Assembly: GCF_933775445.1 (NCBI RefSeq)
Contig: NC_065877.1
Span: 22,444,001-22,508,000 of the forward strand
DNA length: 64,000 nucleotides
Origin: Argentina anserina
Lineage: Eukaryota; Streptophyta; Magnoliopsida; Rosales; Rosaceae
Direction: 5' to 3'
Shown here: one piece after another, positions 1 to 11,599 of the stretch
How positions within the stretch are numbered: position 1 is the first letter of the stretch
Layout: each line of letters opens with the position of its first letter
Notes under the pieces: model-generated
Told to the model about the DNA's origin: nothing
What the model saw: only the letters and a program-made list of their open reading frames with translations
Databases searched by the model: none
Made by a program: the position numbers and the translations under genes

Positions 1-1519
1 GTGAGTTGTAAAATAATCAATTGCAGCTGTGTTGAGAAAATAATCAATTGAAGTGTTTAGTGAATATTAGTATAGAAGTGTGGTAATTTTAGATAAAGAC
101 TAAAAGTGACATAAAATTAAATAGTATTACTTGTGTATATATATTTGAAACAATAACATTGATTACCTTAGAAGTTTACTCTTCATATATCTTACAAGTA
201 TGTGCATGTGTTCTACATATATACATCTATTAGTATCTTTGAGATGTGAAAGGCTTTTACGTTAATTAAAAAGAAGATAGCTAATACGAACTTGTACATC
301 TTACTTAAACATTGCAAATAGATAATGAACAAACATAATTCATTTGAACAACACTATGACACAAATAACAATATAGCCTTACCAAAAAAGCATGTGATGG
401 ATTGAGACCTTAGAGATCCAAAGGTCTAGAGCTTTAACGTGATCGCTTTTCAGTGTGAGTCGAGGTCGTGCACTCGTGCATGTGTGATTTAAGGGAAATA
501 AGATGAGGGTAATAAGGTAAGAATAATCTTTACTTCTATAATCAGAAACACCAAAACCTAGCTTTTAGAATTTGTATTGGGGTGTGTGAGATTCACTTAT
601 AATCACTTACAATTTTCTTTTCACCAAACACCCAAATCATCTTATTTCATAATTTAAACTCATAATCTATGAAAATCTAGGGGCCAAATTGGATTTTAGT
701 TCTCAAGGATGAGATTTTAAGATTTAACACAGTTAGGTAAGTGACATACACGTGTTACGAGTGCTACATTTGGGAGACCTATCTTCTCGTAGCATTTTAT
801 TCAGTGTGTGTCAGCTCAGTGAGACCTGCACACAACACGTGTCAAAGTTAAAGGACCAACGGTGCGCCGACCTTTGACCATCTAAAACTTTAAGTTAGAA
901 TCTGTAATGGAATTTAAGTTCGAGAGTTAAGAATTTAGGAATACGTTATATTTTTATGGTGGTATACATGGACATTTTATAGACGCATTGGGAGAAGTGA
1001 TGGGTTCTTCCTTCAGTGTAGGAATGTGAACCAACATAAGAGACATCTATTGTTCAGGCATGCCACCTTGGGCGTCATCAATGGTGTTGCTACCTTGCTA
1101 GCTGTTATGACTCCCGACGTTACCAGATTACCGATCACTGGTTCGGCGACCGGAATCAGAGGAGATTTAGCCAATTCCCCCGTTCAAGGGGAGGTGTTAA
1201 CAACACGACACATGCAAAGAGTCTTAGGTGAGTCACTGAGTGACACTTAAGCATTGTACGTTGTCACGTACGTTAATGGGTTCTAAGATAAGCTAGCTCT
1301 TTCCATTAGAGCACCTTCTACATTTATGTCATCACTCTCGCAATCGTTACTACTAATCTATGTAATTTTAGTTATTGTTAAATAGTAAAAATCACTTGAT
1401 TAATAACAATCATTGACCTCTTTTATAAGAGGAGTAAAACGTTATATTGATACCAATGATACATGATCAAATTCATTAGTTGTATGACGTGTAGCAAGAA
1501 AAAGCTACTCATCATAAAC
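1..1519. other. Intergenic, nothing recognised
   Basis: AT-rich sequence without a recognisable gene or repeat. A 74-codon frame at 1026-1250 has no family features and no supporting context. Confidence 0.5.
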
Positions 1520-1538
1520 ATATATATATATATATATA

Positions 1539-1941
1539 GTCTCTATCCAAAGTGAAACTTCACTCTGAAATTACAGAGTGAAGTTCCAATTTTGGCACAC
1601 TTTTCGGTCAATTTTTTTCACCATAAGTGATTCAATATTTAGGTATGCTATTCAAGATCATCTCTACAAAGTTTCATCCAATTTGACAATGGTTTGAGAT
1701 TTCAAAATTGAGATTTACACGAACGGTTCACGTTGAATAGTTTTAATTAATTCATTGATTTAATCTAATTTTAATACCTTAACGATATCCGAATTCGATG
1801 AAATTTTGTAGAGATGATCTTTAATAGCATACCTAAATATTGAATCGCTTATGGCGAAAAAATTTGACCGAAAAAGTGTGCCAAAATTAGAACTTCACTC
1901 TGTAATTTCATAGTGAAACTCCACTCTGGATAGAAACTGGT
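1539..1941. mobile_element. Palindromic MITE 1, bounded by TA repeats
   Basis: The left arm begins TCTCTATCCAAAGTGAAAC and the right arm ends with its near complement (ACTCCACTCTGGATAGAAAC). Arms of about 160 bp share TGGCACACTTTTCGGTCAA, GGTATGCTATT and GATCATCTCTACAAA in inverted order. TA dinucleotide runs abut both ends (1520-1538 and 1951-1968). It is non-coding. Confidence 0.82.
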
Positions 1942-1968
1942 AATGTGTGTGTATATATATATATATAT

Positions 1969-2261
1969 CAAAGCCTTCAACTAATGGATCTTTTTTGGGT
2001 ATTTTAAAGAGATAGCTCATTTGGCCAACTTCTTGATCACATTTTCACATCTCTACCGTTCAACATTTAGATTCTAATGTGTAGATCACCTCTGTAAAAT
2101 TCCAGCCAAAATGGAGGTGTTTAAGGCATTCAAAATTGAGATTTAAACTTATAAGTATGAACGGTTCAAGTTTGACAGATTTGGTGCGTCCATTGCTTTC
2201 ACCAAGTTTGATACCTTAACGATCACTATTTTGGCTGAAAATTTACATTTTATATATATCG
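1969..2261. mobile_element. Truncated copy of palindromic MITE 2, opposite orientation
   Basis: It matches the complement of about 2393-2660: the blocks ACCGTTCAACATTTAGATTC, GGAGGTGTTTAAG and CCATTGCTTTCACCAAGTTT occur inverted in the next element. It begins after a TA run and ends in TATATATAT at 2250-2258, so it is about three quarters of a unit. Confidence 0.72.
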
Positions 2262-2666
2262 AGTCATTCCACTAATGGATTTTTTATTTTTTTTGTCTTT
2301 AAAAGGGATAACTCATTCATCAACTTTTTGATTACATTTTTACATCTCCACAGTTCAACTTTTAGGGTCTAATATGTAGATCACCTCTATAAAATTTCAG
2401 CCAAAATGGTGATCATTAAGGTATCAAACTTGGTGAAAGCAATGGATGTACCAAATCTGTTAAACTTGAACCGTTCATGTTTATAAGTTTAAATCACAAT
2501 TTTGAATGTCTTAAACACCTCCAATTTGGCTGAAATTTTACATAGATGATCTACACATTAGAATCTAAATGTTGAACGGTAGAGATGTTGAAATGTAATC
2601 AAGAAGTTGGTTAAGTGAGCTATCTCTTTAAAATACCAAAAAAAGACCCCTTAGTGGAAGGGCCAT
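2262..2666. mobile_element. Palindromic MITE 2, complete copy
   Basis: The terminal repeats start CCACTAATGGATTTTTT and, from the right, CCACTAAGGGGTCTTTTTT. Arms of roughly 150 bp share CTCATTCATCAACTTTTTGA-type and AAATTTCAGCCAAA motifs. It abuts TA runs on both sides. It is non-coding. Confidence 0.75.
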
Positions 2667-2689
2667 ATATATATATATATATAATATAG

Positions 2690-3052
2690 AGAGCTTCTCG
2701 GCTGCGGACGTCTGCACCGTCCGCACGGTGCAGATTCGACGATTTCGGCTACCGACGACGCGCAACGACGGCGTCAACTAGTACAGTCGCATTTCCCTCC
2801 TCCCAGCGCTCATGTCTGTATCGGCTGGAGCTGCAGCCTTGGCGTGGACCGGCCGGAATGTCGATTTCAAAATTTTGGGCACCATGCGAAGATTTCAAGA
2901 TTCTGGCCGGTGTTGCAACTTCGGCCGACACAGACATGAGCGCTGGGAGAAGAGGAGTGCAGTTGTGTTGGTCGGTGCCGTCATTGCGCGTCGCCGGTGG
3001 GCAAAATCGCCGAATCCGCACCGTATGGACAGTGTAGACGTCCGCAGCTGAG

Positions 3053-3053
<1 letters not shown>
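2690..3053. mobile_element. GC-rich palindromic MITE 3, bounded by TA repeats
   Basis: The left arm CTCGGCTGCGGACGTCTGCA pairs with the right end CGTCCGCAGCTGAG. Arms of about 130 bp also share CAGCGCTCATGTCTGT inverted, leaving a loop near 2825-2925. It is strongly GC-rich against AT-rich surroundings. TA runs abut both sides (2666-2684 and 3057-3090). Open frames appear on both strands because the unit is a palindrome. Confidence 0.8.

Positions 3054-3056
<3 letters not shown>

Positions 3057-3090
<34 letters not shown>
3057..3090. repeat. (TA)n microsatellite
   Basis: An uninterrupted TA run adjoins MITE 3. Similar runs lie at 1520-1538, 1951-1968 and 2666-2684. Confidence 0.95.
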
Positions 3091-3092
<2 letters not shown>

Positions 3093-3312
3093 CTATCTCT
3101 TGTTTTCCATTATCTCTTTTGGCGCTGTAATTATGACTTATTAATGTCTTACGCTTTATATTCCCGACCGATTATTTCTCCGATTAATACATGCCCCATG
3201 ACAGAAGTTGAAATAAAAAGGAAGGCTTGTTTTAGTTGTTTAAGGTCATCTTGCATTGATATGGTAGTGGAACTCCCTAGCCTTTTCACTCTATAGGTCA
3301 ACAATAGAGATA

Positions 3313-3451
3313 TCACGTTCTTGTTCTTTAGGTTTCTTTGCTTCTTCTGACTTGTACAACCAAGCTTGAAAACCCAGTTAATTTCACAGAATATGAGATT
3401 CACGTTCTTCTTCTTTAAGTTTCTTTGCTTCTTCTGATCCTGATTGTACAA
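3313..3451 (+). repeat. Imperfect direct repeat, period about 89 bp
   Basis: CACGTTCTT(G/C)TTCTTTA(G/A)G followed by TTTCTTTGCTTCTTCTGA and TTGTACAA occurs at 3313-3358 and again at 3402-3451. Confidence 0.8.
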
Positions 3452-4291
3452 GTCAGACAGGCAACAAGTCGATCCCTAACTGCTCAAAGTCCCAAACCCA
3501 CCACAGAAATCAAGCTCCATTCCAGAAAGTGGCATAGTTTTCTGGAACTCTCCGGCAACAGGGTCACCAACTCTGTTCTGCTTTCTGGTTTTCTGCACCA
3601 CAAATCCTCGACCTTTCCCACAAAACTTGGGTGCTATTACTGCTATCCCTTCTGGTTTTGCCTAAACTCCAACACCTTAACATTCGAGCTGCAAAATGTC
3701 CGGCAACTCGAAACCAATATCTCTTCTTTGCACATTACCTAGCTACCTTTGGCTACCTAGATGTCGCAAACTACTCCATCTCGGCCACACTCTTGAACTC
3801 TCAACCAGTACGTCCCACCACTACGTACATTTCGAAAACCTGAACCCCTTCCAGAACCTGTAACCCTTAAAAAATTTAAATCTTCACAATCCAAAAGGAC
3901 TCTCATCATCAGTTTATCTTGTGTCCCCCACATTGCATGCTGGATCGTCAACATCAAGGAGCCAAAACTTCCGCCATGGTTGTCATGTACGACTACTCCA
4001 AACTCGCCCAAACCGTCGGCATTTCCTTCTACACTGACCCTAATGACTGTGAGCAACACCGTGAAGTGCTTCTGTTATGCAGTTCCATTATGTCCAAAAA
4101 TAGGTGAAGTACTCGTGCGTTGGTCTTCCTTTTGTGTATGACAACGTTAGAACTGGTGATTGTGGCTTTGTGTTCAATAGATCTGAGAAGTTTATAGACA
4201 TCTTCGCAAGGTAAGGGCGTCAGATGGTGGAATTGTCGTGTGATGAGCATGATAGGCATCTGGCAGGGTCACAATTTTGAAAATAAAAGAT
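3452..4291. other. Unrecognised sequence with short open frames
   Basis: GC content is higher than the surroundings at 3470-4060 and frames of 60-105 codons occur on both strands, but I found no domain. It may be a degraded gene or transposon. Confidence 0.4.
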
Positions 4292-4299
4292 AGAACAAC

Positions 4300-4796
4300 C
4301 AGTGGTGGATCGAGAAATCATACTCTGGGGGGACTTGAATTTTTTTCATGACTGATAGTGATACAAAAAATGTAGTGCTTGTTAAAAATTTAACTATAGT
4401 ATACTAAATATATACTTTATCGGTTTGAAAATAAAAATACATCTAACATGTATATTCAATCATCGATTATGAACATAATTTTTTTTCAATTGAGCATAGA
4501 ACTTAATCAAAATGAACACCAAAATAAGAAATTTATTCTTGTAAGGACTAAAAACACCAATGGAGTAAAATAAAAACATCTACATGTAATAGAGATAGAT
4601 ATGAAGTAAATAGAAACTAGATCATAGATTTACATTTGAGGGAGAATTAAATTTGGGTGAGCTTGGTGCTCAATAAAACAACAAACCAAAGCTACAAGAC
4701 TACAATATGTGGTGATATCATCCATCCTTAGCAATATTTCTTGAAATTCTTGGGTGGGCTTGAGCCCCCCTCAACCATGCACTAGATTCGCGGCTG
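4300..4796. mobile_element. hAT-type non-autonomous element (MITE), 497 bp
   Basis: The ends are CAGTGGTGGATCGAG and, read inward from the right, CAGCCGCGAATCTAG (10 of 15 matching), typical CAG-starting hAT termini. An exact 8 bp duplication AGAACAAC flanks it (4292-4299 and 4797-4804), the diagnostic hAT length. There is no transposase, and the interior is AT-rich. Confidence 0.82.
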
Positions 4797-4804
4797 AGAA
4801 CAAC

Positions 4805-7035
4805 AACGATTAATAGCAGCGAAATATGTAGAAGAATTTTACTTTTTTATTGAATAAATGATATTACAATTATTACACCTTAATCAATAATAATATTATT
4901 CTCAAAAGTAAAATACTTCGGATGGGATCAGGATTTCCGTTTTTTATGCCCACCCCTAATTTCAATTGTCGATACAACCTCACTATGATCGTTATAATCA
5001 TGCGTACTTCGACTTCACTAAGCTTGTCGATGATGTCACTAAGGTCTTAAATGAAGTCACTAAGATCTCCTAGCATAAAACTTTTCTTTGATGTGAATTT
5101 CTTCTATTTTGTTTTCACTTTTTTTATGTCCACGTGTATCTTCTACAGAAAAACCTACTGCCTATATATACCCTATATCCCATAAGGCAACCCACCTCTT
5201 AACCCTAGAACCACTAGGCAATCAACCCAAATCCCTTCCTAATACAACTTTATATAGAAAAGGAAAAAATCCATATGAATATGGAATACACCTTTTATTA
5301 TAAATCACTTTTCTATAACAATTTTTAATCACTAAATATATTTGAGAACATATTCCCAAATATATACTAACCTCCCACTATAATCAGATCGGCAAAGACA
5401 AACCTTAATGAGCATTGTCGTGCTTATTTCCTAGTCCAACTAGGAAACGTCTCCAATGCTCCCCCTTTGTTTGTTCTTCATACCTTTCCTATCTTCATCA
5501 CCTTTTGGAGGCCAATATGTGTACCTTCAAATATGTAGTTGACCAAAGTCTCAAATCCTTTAGTATCAATCCGGCGTAGACTCCGGGATGAACTTCTTCA
5601 CAGTTTACGTTGGAGTCTTCTCCTGTTGATATAAATGGGTACGAGACTTTTTTGAACTACAGATTGTGAACCTTTCAGGTATTTATCGTGCTCTTCGCAG
5701 GACATTTCCACCATCCGACACCCTTCCATTGTGAAAATCTCTAAAAACATCTCACATCTATTGGCCTAAACTGAGAATCACCAACTCTAACTTTATCATA
5801 AACAAACGAAAGACCAATCCACGAGTCTTTTACACTGTGGACCGAACATTGGAATATTGGGTGGGTGCAGATGATGTCAAACTCATCAAGCAAGTGATTC
5901 AGGAACAGGTCTCTTGCAATTTCTTGACTGCAAGAACATGAACAAATATAGTATTTCGACGAAGTCTCTGGAATGGGAACGTTTTGATTACCTCATCGGT
6001 GGACGTAATAAAAGTGCATAAGAAAACCACTTCAGAGTGTTGCTCGCGGAGATCATGGGGGTTCGTGAAGAAACGTTAACGTTTTGGGCCAGTTAATTTG
6101 GAGTAGTCGGAGCAGTGTTTGAATAGCCATGAAGTTGATATATTGGTTGCTGTGTCCCTCCAACTTCCGTCACACATTGTGTAGTTCAGATGTCACTTGA
6201 TTCTTAAATTTTCTAAAAACCGCATGATTTAATTGCATAATGAATCATGTTTTGTGATGATAGTGCTACGAACCTTATTCCATAATTAATCCATCAGCAC
6301 CCCTAGTTTCTGCTCTCTTTTTCTCTGTTTGCTCTGCATTTGTTCTTATCGTCCTTTCCTTATGCTTAATTACTAAGAATCTTGTACTGTAAATATGTGA
6401 TGCCGTATCATTCTCTTTTCCACATTATTGGATGTTGTGTTGATACATTCAAATAACATATCGTTTTGAACCCTTAAAAGTTTTAAACCTATTAAGCTCA
6501 CAAAATATGTACAGAGTTGTGTAAAATATGTGATCCTCAAAGTCTTAAACGGCCACTCTGTGATCCTCGCATACCAGCACATACTTTAGACTTTAGAACA
6601 TAACCAACCTTAAACTTCACAAAGCCAGGCAGTGACGGTTCACCATGCCCTGTCAAGCTTAAGCGAACAGATCAACAACGCACTCATTGAAGCAATCAGA
6701 TAGCTGTAATTTACCCTTACTTTGCACCTTTTCTTGATGCAAATCAGCCGAGCATGTAGCGTGCCCGTGTTATGGAAACAAGCAGGACACAAAAGATCTG
6801 ATTTCGCTTAACCAAAACATTTCATATGCAGATATTTCATTTTGAGAAAGCTAATTTTCGTCATTAAATTCTCAAAGTTCATATCAAATTGAAATTCTAA
6901 CTACGAGGGGGAGAATAGAGATACTAGTACAACAAGGAAATGTTGATGATAACTCTGCCTTGCAGAACAAAAATAGAACAAAATATAGAGCACTTCGCCC
7001 AATAGTCGTGAAAGTCCCCATTAGCCTCCTTTCCT
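4805..7035. other. Intergenic and 3' flank of the pyrophosphatase gene
   Basis: No gene recognised. The last 100-200 bp before 7035 should be the 3' UTR of the minus-strand pyrophosphatase. A short purine tract complement (GCTCCCCCTTTGT) at 5458 hints at an old retrotransposon, but no LTR pair was found. Confidence 0.45.
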
Positions 7036-10000
7036 TTAGAAGAGCTTGAAGAGCAGGCCGCCATGAGTGGCAAAGAAGGGAGCAAACACAAGGGACTCGA
7101 CAGCCATGAGCTTAATGAGGATGTTGAGTGATGGTCCTGAAGTGTCCTTCAGTGGGTCTCCAATGGTGTCACCAATCACTGCAGCCTTGTGTGGGTCGGA
7201 CCCCTTTGGGCCAAGAGTCCTTGCATGCTCTGAAGCACCAGCCTAAAATCACCCCAAAACAAAACCATTAGCAAGTGATGCATGACGTTTGAATTTTGAA
7301 GGGATAATAACCAGAGAACCTAAAAGACAAAATGATTACCTCAATGTACTTCTTGGCATTATCCCATGCACCACCAGTGTTAGAGGCAGATATTGCTACC
7401 TGATAAGTGTGGATAAATTGCAGATTAACATCTCGTTGGCAAATAAAAATTATCATACAATCAAACGAAACCTGGAATATGCATGTTCAAAATTACCTGG
7501 ACACCAGAAACAAGGGAACCAGCAAGGACACCAGAGAGGGTCTCCACACCAAACAATGTTCCAACAATGAGGGGTGTAAGGATGACAAGGGCACCAGGTG
7601 GAATCATCTCCTTGATGGATGCATCAGTGGAGATCTTAACACAGGTAGCATAGTCCGGCTTGGCAAGACCCTCCATGAGTCCTGGAATGGTATTGAACTG
7701 CCTGCGAACTTCCTCAACCATTTTCAGAGCTGCACTTCCCACACTCTTCATGGTCATGGCAGAGAACCAGTAAGGAAGCATGGCACCCACAATCAATCCG
7801 ATAAAGACCTTTGGGGTTAGGACATCGACTGTCGAAATTGCAGCCCGACTGACAAAGGCACCAAATAGGGCCAAAGACACTAGAGCAGCAGATCCAATAG
7901 CAAATCCCTGAAATCAGAAAAGCAAATAATTCATTGGTAAGCTGAAAATACCTTACACATGAGATGAAGATAAAACATAACAGGCAGCTAAAAGAACAAA
8001 TTTTTATCATGGGGCACTGTTGCTATAATGCTGTGACAAAAAGCAGTTGAGGATTGCCCTTTTAGAGGAAAATAGACAATAGACCGTTTAATAGAAACAC
8101 AAATACATTAACTTCCCTTCCAACTCTCTACAGCCACTGATAATAGCGGCAAAATAGGGGTGTACAGCTTTGCAACCACTTTAGGAACCACACAAGTGTA
8201 CTTATATAATCAAATAGTTATTATCTTATTCTGAAATTTAAAGAGAGATCAAACAGAACACGGCAAGTAAAGTGGATATTCTTTGCTGAAGCACTGCTTG
8301 CACAACCCTAAGAGACATAATGCTACTTCCAAACCCAAGTATAGAGACAATACAAAAGAATAATTACCTTTCCAATTGCAGCAGTGGTATTCCCAGCAGC
8401 ATCAAGAGCATCAGTTCTCTCACGGATTCGATGGCTCATGCCAGCCATTTCAGCAATGCCTCCAGCATTGTCACTGATGGGCCCGTAGGCATCAATTGCC
8501 AACCCTGTAGCGATGGTGCTCAGCATACCAAGAGCAGCCACTGCAATGCCATACATAGCAGCGAAGCTAAAACTAACAAAAATGCTGACTGCGATGGCGA
8601 AAATTGGAATGATGACTGATTTGTAACCCAAAGCAAGCCCAAAGATAACATTGGTGGCAGCACCAGTCCTACAGGAATCAGCAACATCTTGCACAGGGCT
8701 GTAAACAAAAGAGGAAATTGTTAAGTGGATAGAGGACTTGGAGTAATAAAAGAAGAGAGGTATCATCAAGTATATTGTAGTACCTGTATGCATTGCTAGT
8801 ATAATACTCAGTGACGAACCCAATGATAAGTCCAGCCCAAAGACCAACAGATACACACAAGAACAATTGCCTACAAAACAGTACATCTAGTTAATTGCGG
8901 CCAGAACCAATGGGTTGATTCTCAAGTCAGGTTCTTATTTGATAACAAAACTTATAGAGATCTTACCAGTTCTTTACAACTTTTTGAACCCCAAAATTGT
9001 AAATTGTGAAGGAAGTTGGAAGAGCAACCCAGCTAACAATTGCAATTCCAATAGTCATCAAAACAGTGGAGATGATAAGCTGCTTTTTCAAAGCTGGTTC
9101 AATGTCCTTAACAGCCTTGATCTCAAAGAAATCAGTGGCAAACAAGGTTGTGATCAAACAAACAAGAATTCCCATAGAACTGATGAGAAGGGGATACAGC
9201 ATAGCGGTGAACTCATGGTTGATTCCAAATGAGGAAATGGAAGCAACAACTAGGGCAGCACAAGATGATTCAGCATATGAGCCAAATAGATCAGATCCCA
9301 TACCAGCAATATCCCCAACATTATCACCAACATTGTCAGCAATCACCTGAAGGTTAAACCAAACAAAAAAATTATCACCGTAGCCCCATAATTTGGTCTC
9401 AAGGCAGTTTCAAGACAAGTTAACAACACTTACAGCTGGGTTTCTTGGGTCATCTTCAGGAATGTTTCTTTCAATTTTTCCAACAAGGTCAGCACCCACA
9501 TCAGCAGCCTTGGTATAGATACCGCCACCTACTCTCCCAAATAGAGCCATTGCTGATCCACCAAGACCATATCCAGTAATTGCCTCAAAAAGACCTTCCC
9601 AGTCATCACCATAGTACAGCTGAAAGAGATTGATGGTAATGTAAAGTACCAAAAGACCATTGGCTGCAAGGAGAAAACCCATGACTGCGCCAGACCTGAA
9701 GGCCACAATAAAGGCCTTCCCCACACCTTTTCTTGCTTCCAATGTCGTCCTGGCATTGGCATAAGTGGCAATTTTCATCCCAAGAAAACCAGACAGCAGT
9801 GAGGTGATGCCACCAAGCAAGAATGCAACAGTGCTAAAGAGTGCAGTAGCAAGTGCTGGCTTGCAGGTGGTTGTCACATCATAAGTGCACGGCTGACTCT
9901 CTGTGCTGAAGCTCTTCACAGACCCGAGGAAGAGAAAGATCAAGACGGCAAAAACAACCATGAAGACACCAACATACTGGTATTCGGTGAAAAGGAAGGA

Positions 10001-10267
10001 CGTTGCACCTGTACAACAATAAATACATTTTAAATTGAAAAAAAAAAGGTGGTGAAGGACAAAATTAACTAAAGGAGGCTAAACTCCTCACAGTTGAGGG
10101 CACCATGATGAAAGCAGATTTCAAAGTGGCATAGAATAAAGTGTAACGGCTAAGGATAACAAAGACAGGGAACAAATTTAAATGATTCATGTCTATCTCA
10201 TTAATTGAACAAAGCTTAGCAGCAACTCTTATAAATCCTTCAACAGCTAAAGGCAACATCATATCTC

Positions 10268-10339
<72 letters not shown>

Positions 10340-11462
10340 ATTACTGACTGTGACTGCTGTCAAAGTAATACCAGCAGCTGGTAATAACTGCCAGCAGTAC
10401 TGTGAATCTTTGACTACCTCTGTTAATAGCAAATATAAACCTATGCTCAAAGGCTCACATTTCATGTCTCTTCTTTTTAAGGAAACAAACAGAATCATTC
10501 CAAAACCTTATAAAAGATACTCCCTTTTAAAAAATAAAAAATAAAAAACAAAGAAACCTTTGATTTAGATACAGACAAATCAGACAGAAAACTATGCCCA
10601 CAAAATAAAAATATCAACATAACCTTAGGTTATACTCAAAGATGCTCCACCAGATGCCACACGAATATCACGTGACACGTGCGTGCACATTAGTTAATTA
10701 TAATACACAATAATACCCACACAGCCAAATCACTCTAATTTACACACGACAAAAATGATTAATATGGAATTATCACAATCACAACAAACGACCACAGATC
10801 TATCTTCTCAAGATTTAGATCTGAATAATGCAACAAATTGAATCCAACACCAAACTCTAACACCAAAACCAGATCTCGAACAAGACCTAGTTCATGAGCC
10901 ACAATAATTAGGGACCATAGAGATTAATGAAAAAGTCCATCATATTTTTAATAGTAAAGTCATTCGCCGACAAACGACACCGTTTTGGCATAACACATGA
11001 ACTGAATCTAACTGAACCAGCGTCACCTTTCTAGATTTTCTCCTTTTTCAAAGGTAACAAACTCGAGCATTTCTAAGCGAACAACCACAGTTAAACTCCA
11101 AACTCAAACTCTCGAACAGTTTCAACCTCAAAAAAAAATCATCATAACTCAAAAACAAACACCAGATCTAAGAAAACGAGAACAGGATATAAGAAGTGAA
11201 CAGTACCTTCGGAGATAGCATTCTGAATCTCGGCGCACTTAGCGACGACGTTCTGGTCGGAGAGGCCTTCCTCCTCCTCAATGAGGTAGTCATTGAAGCC
11301 GTTCTTCTTGGCGTTGTTGGTTCCCCCGGGGGCCGCGTTGCGGTCGGGCGTGACTCTCACGCGCGACACCAAGTACCACTGCACGAGCGAGAACAAGATC
11401 CCGATGACGGCGCACACGGGGACCACAATCTCCGTGGCAAGGTACGAGAGCAGCACCGCCAT
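7036..11462 (-). CDS. AVP1/VHP1: Vacuolar H+-translocating inorganic pyrophosphatase, type I (K+-dependent)
   Basis: This enzyme hydrolyses pyrophosphate and pumps protons into the vacuole; it is a multi-span tonoplast protein. Eight exons with GT..AG borders keep one frame: 11207-11462, 9434-10008, 8967-9346, 8784-8870, 8368-8698, 7497-7907, 7340-7399 and 7036-7242, giving 768 residues, the normal family length. The pyrophosphate-binding motif [11 protein letters not shown] begins near residue 255 and is followed by the acidic [11 protein letters not shown] stretch. A second conserved acidic block ([17 protein letters not shown]) opens exon 3. The GNTTAAIGK motif ending exon 5 has alanine where K+-independent type II enzymes have lysine, so this is type I. 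The start is the ATG before [14 protein letters not shown], the expected N terminus. Intron 1 (1,198 bp) carries a long TG/TA microsatellite. No break is visible, so the gene looks functional. Confidence 0.98.
10266..10336. repeat. Compound (TG)n(TA)n microsatellite in intron 1 of the pyrophosphatase gene
   Basis: A run of TG dinucleotides passes directly into a run of TA dinucleotides of about 50 bp. It lies wholly inside intron 1, so short open frames reading through it (long Ile-Tyr or Cys-Val runs) are artefacts. It is likely to be length-polymorphic. Confidence 0.95.
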
Positions 11463-11588
11463 CCTTACCGGAACCCTAAGCTGTCCGTACGCCGGAGAAT
11501 TCAAAAGAAATGAAAACTCGAAGAAGAAGAAGAGAGTGAACTAGTGAGAGAAAAAGAGAGATAAGATGAGAGAACCTCGCTGGTTGGG

Positions 11589-11594
11589 TTTATA
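11589..11594 (-). promoter_or_regulatory. Candidate TATA box of the H+-pyrophosphatase gene
   Basis: Read on the minus strand this is TATAAA, about 127 bp upstream of the ATG. A pyrimidine-rich (CT) leader lies between it and the start codon, as is common for plant 5' UTRs. The transcription start is not shown by the sequence, so the assignment is inference. Confidence 0.45.
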
Positions 11595-11599
11595 TTCTG

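Noticed and set aside
1026..1250. 74-codon frame starting MNQHKRHLLFRH
   Set aside because: No recognisable domain, no promoter or splice context, and its length is within chance for this window.
2749..3051. Overlapping 79- and 90-codon frames on opposite strands with similar proteins
   Set aside because: They are the two arms of a GC-rich palindrome read on both strands, so the similarity reflects the inverted repeat and not a gene.
3452..4259. Possible degraded gene with frames on both strands
   Set aside because: I could not recognise any domain or a consistent exon structure.
5100..5470. Possible LTR next to a polypurine-like GCTCCCCCTTTGT
   Set aside because: No matching second LTR, primer site or target duplication found.
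10259..10544. Frames rich in Ile-Tyr and Cys-Val repeats
   Set aside because: Translation of a TG/TA microsatellite within an intron.
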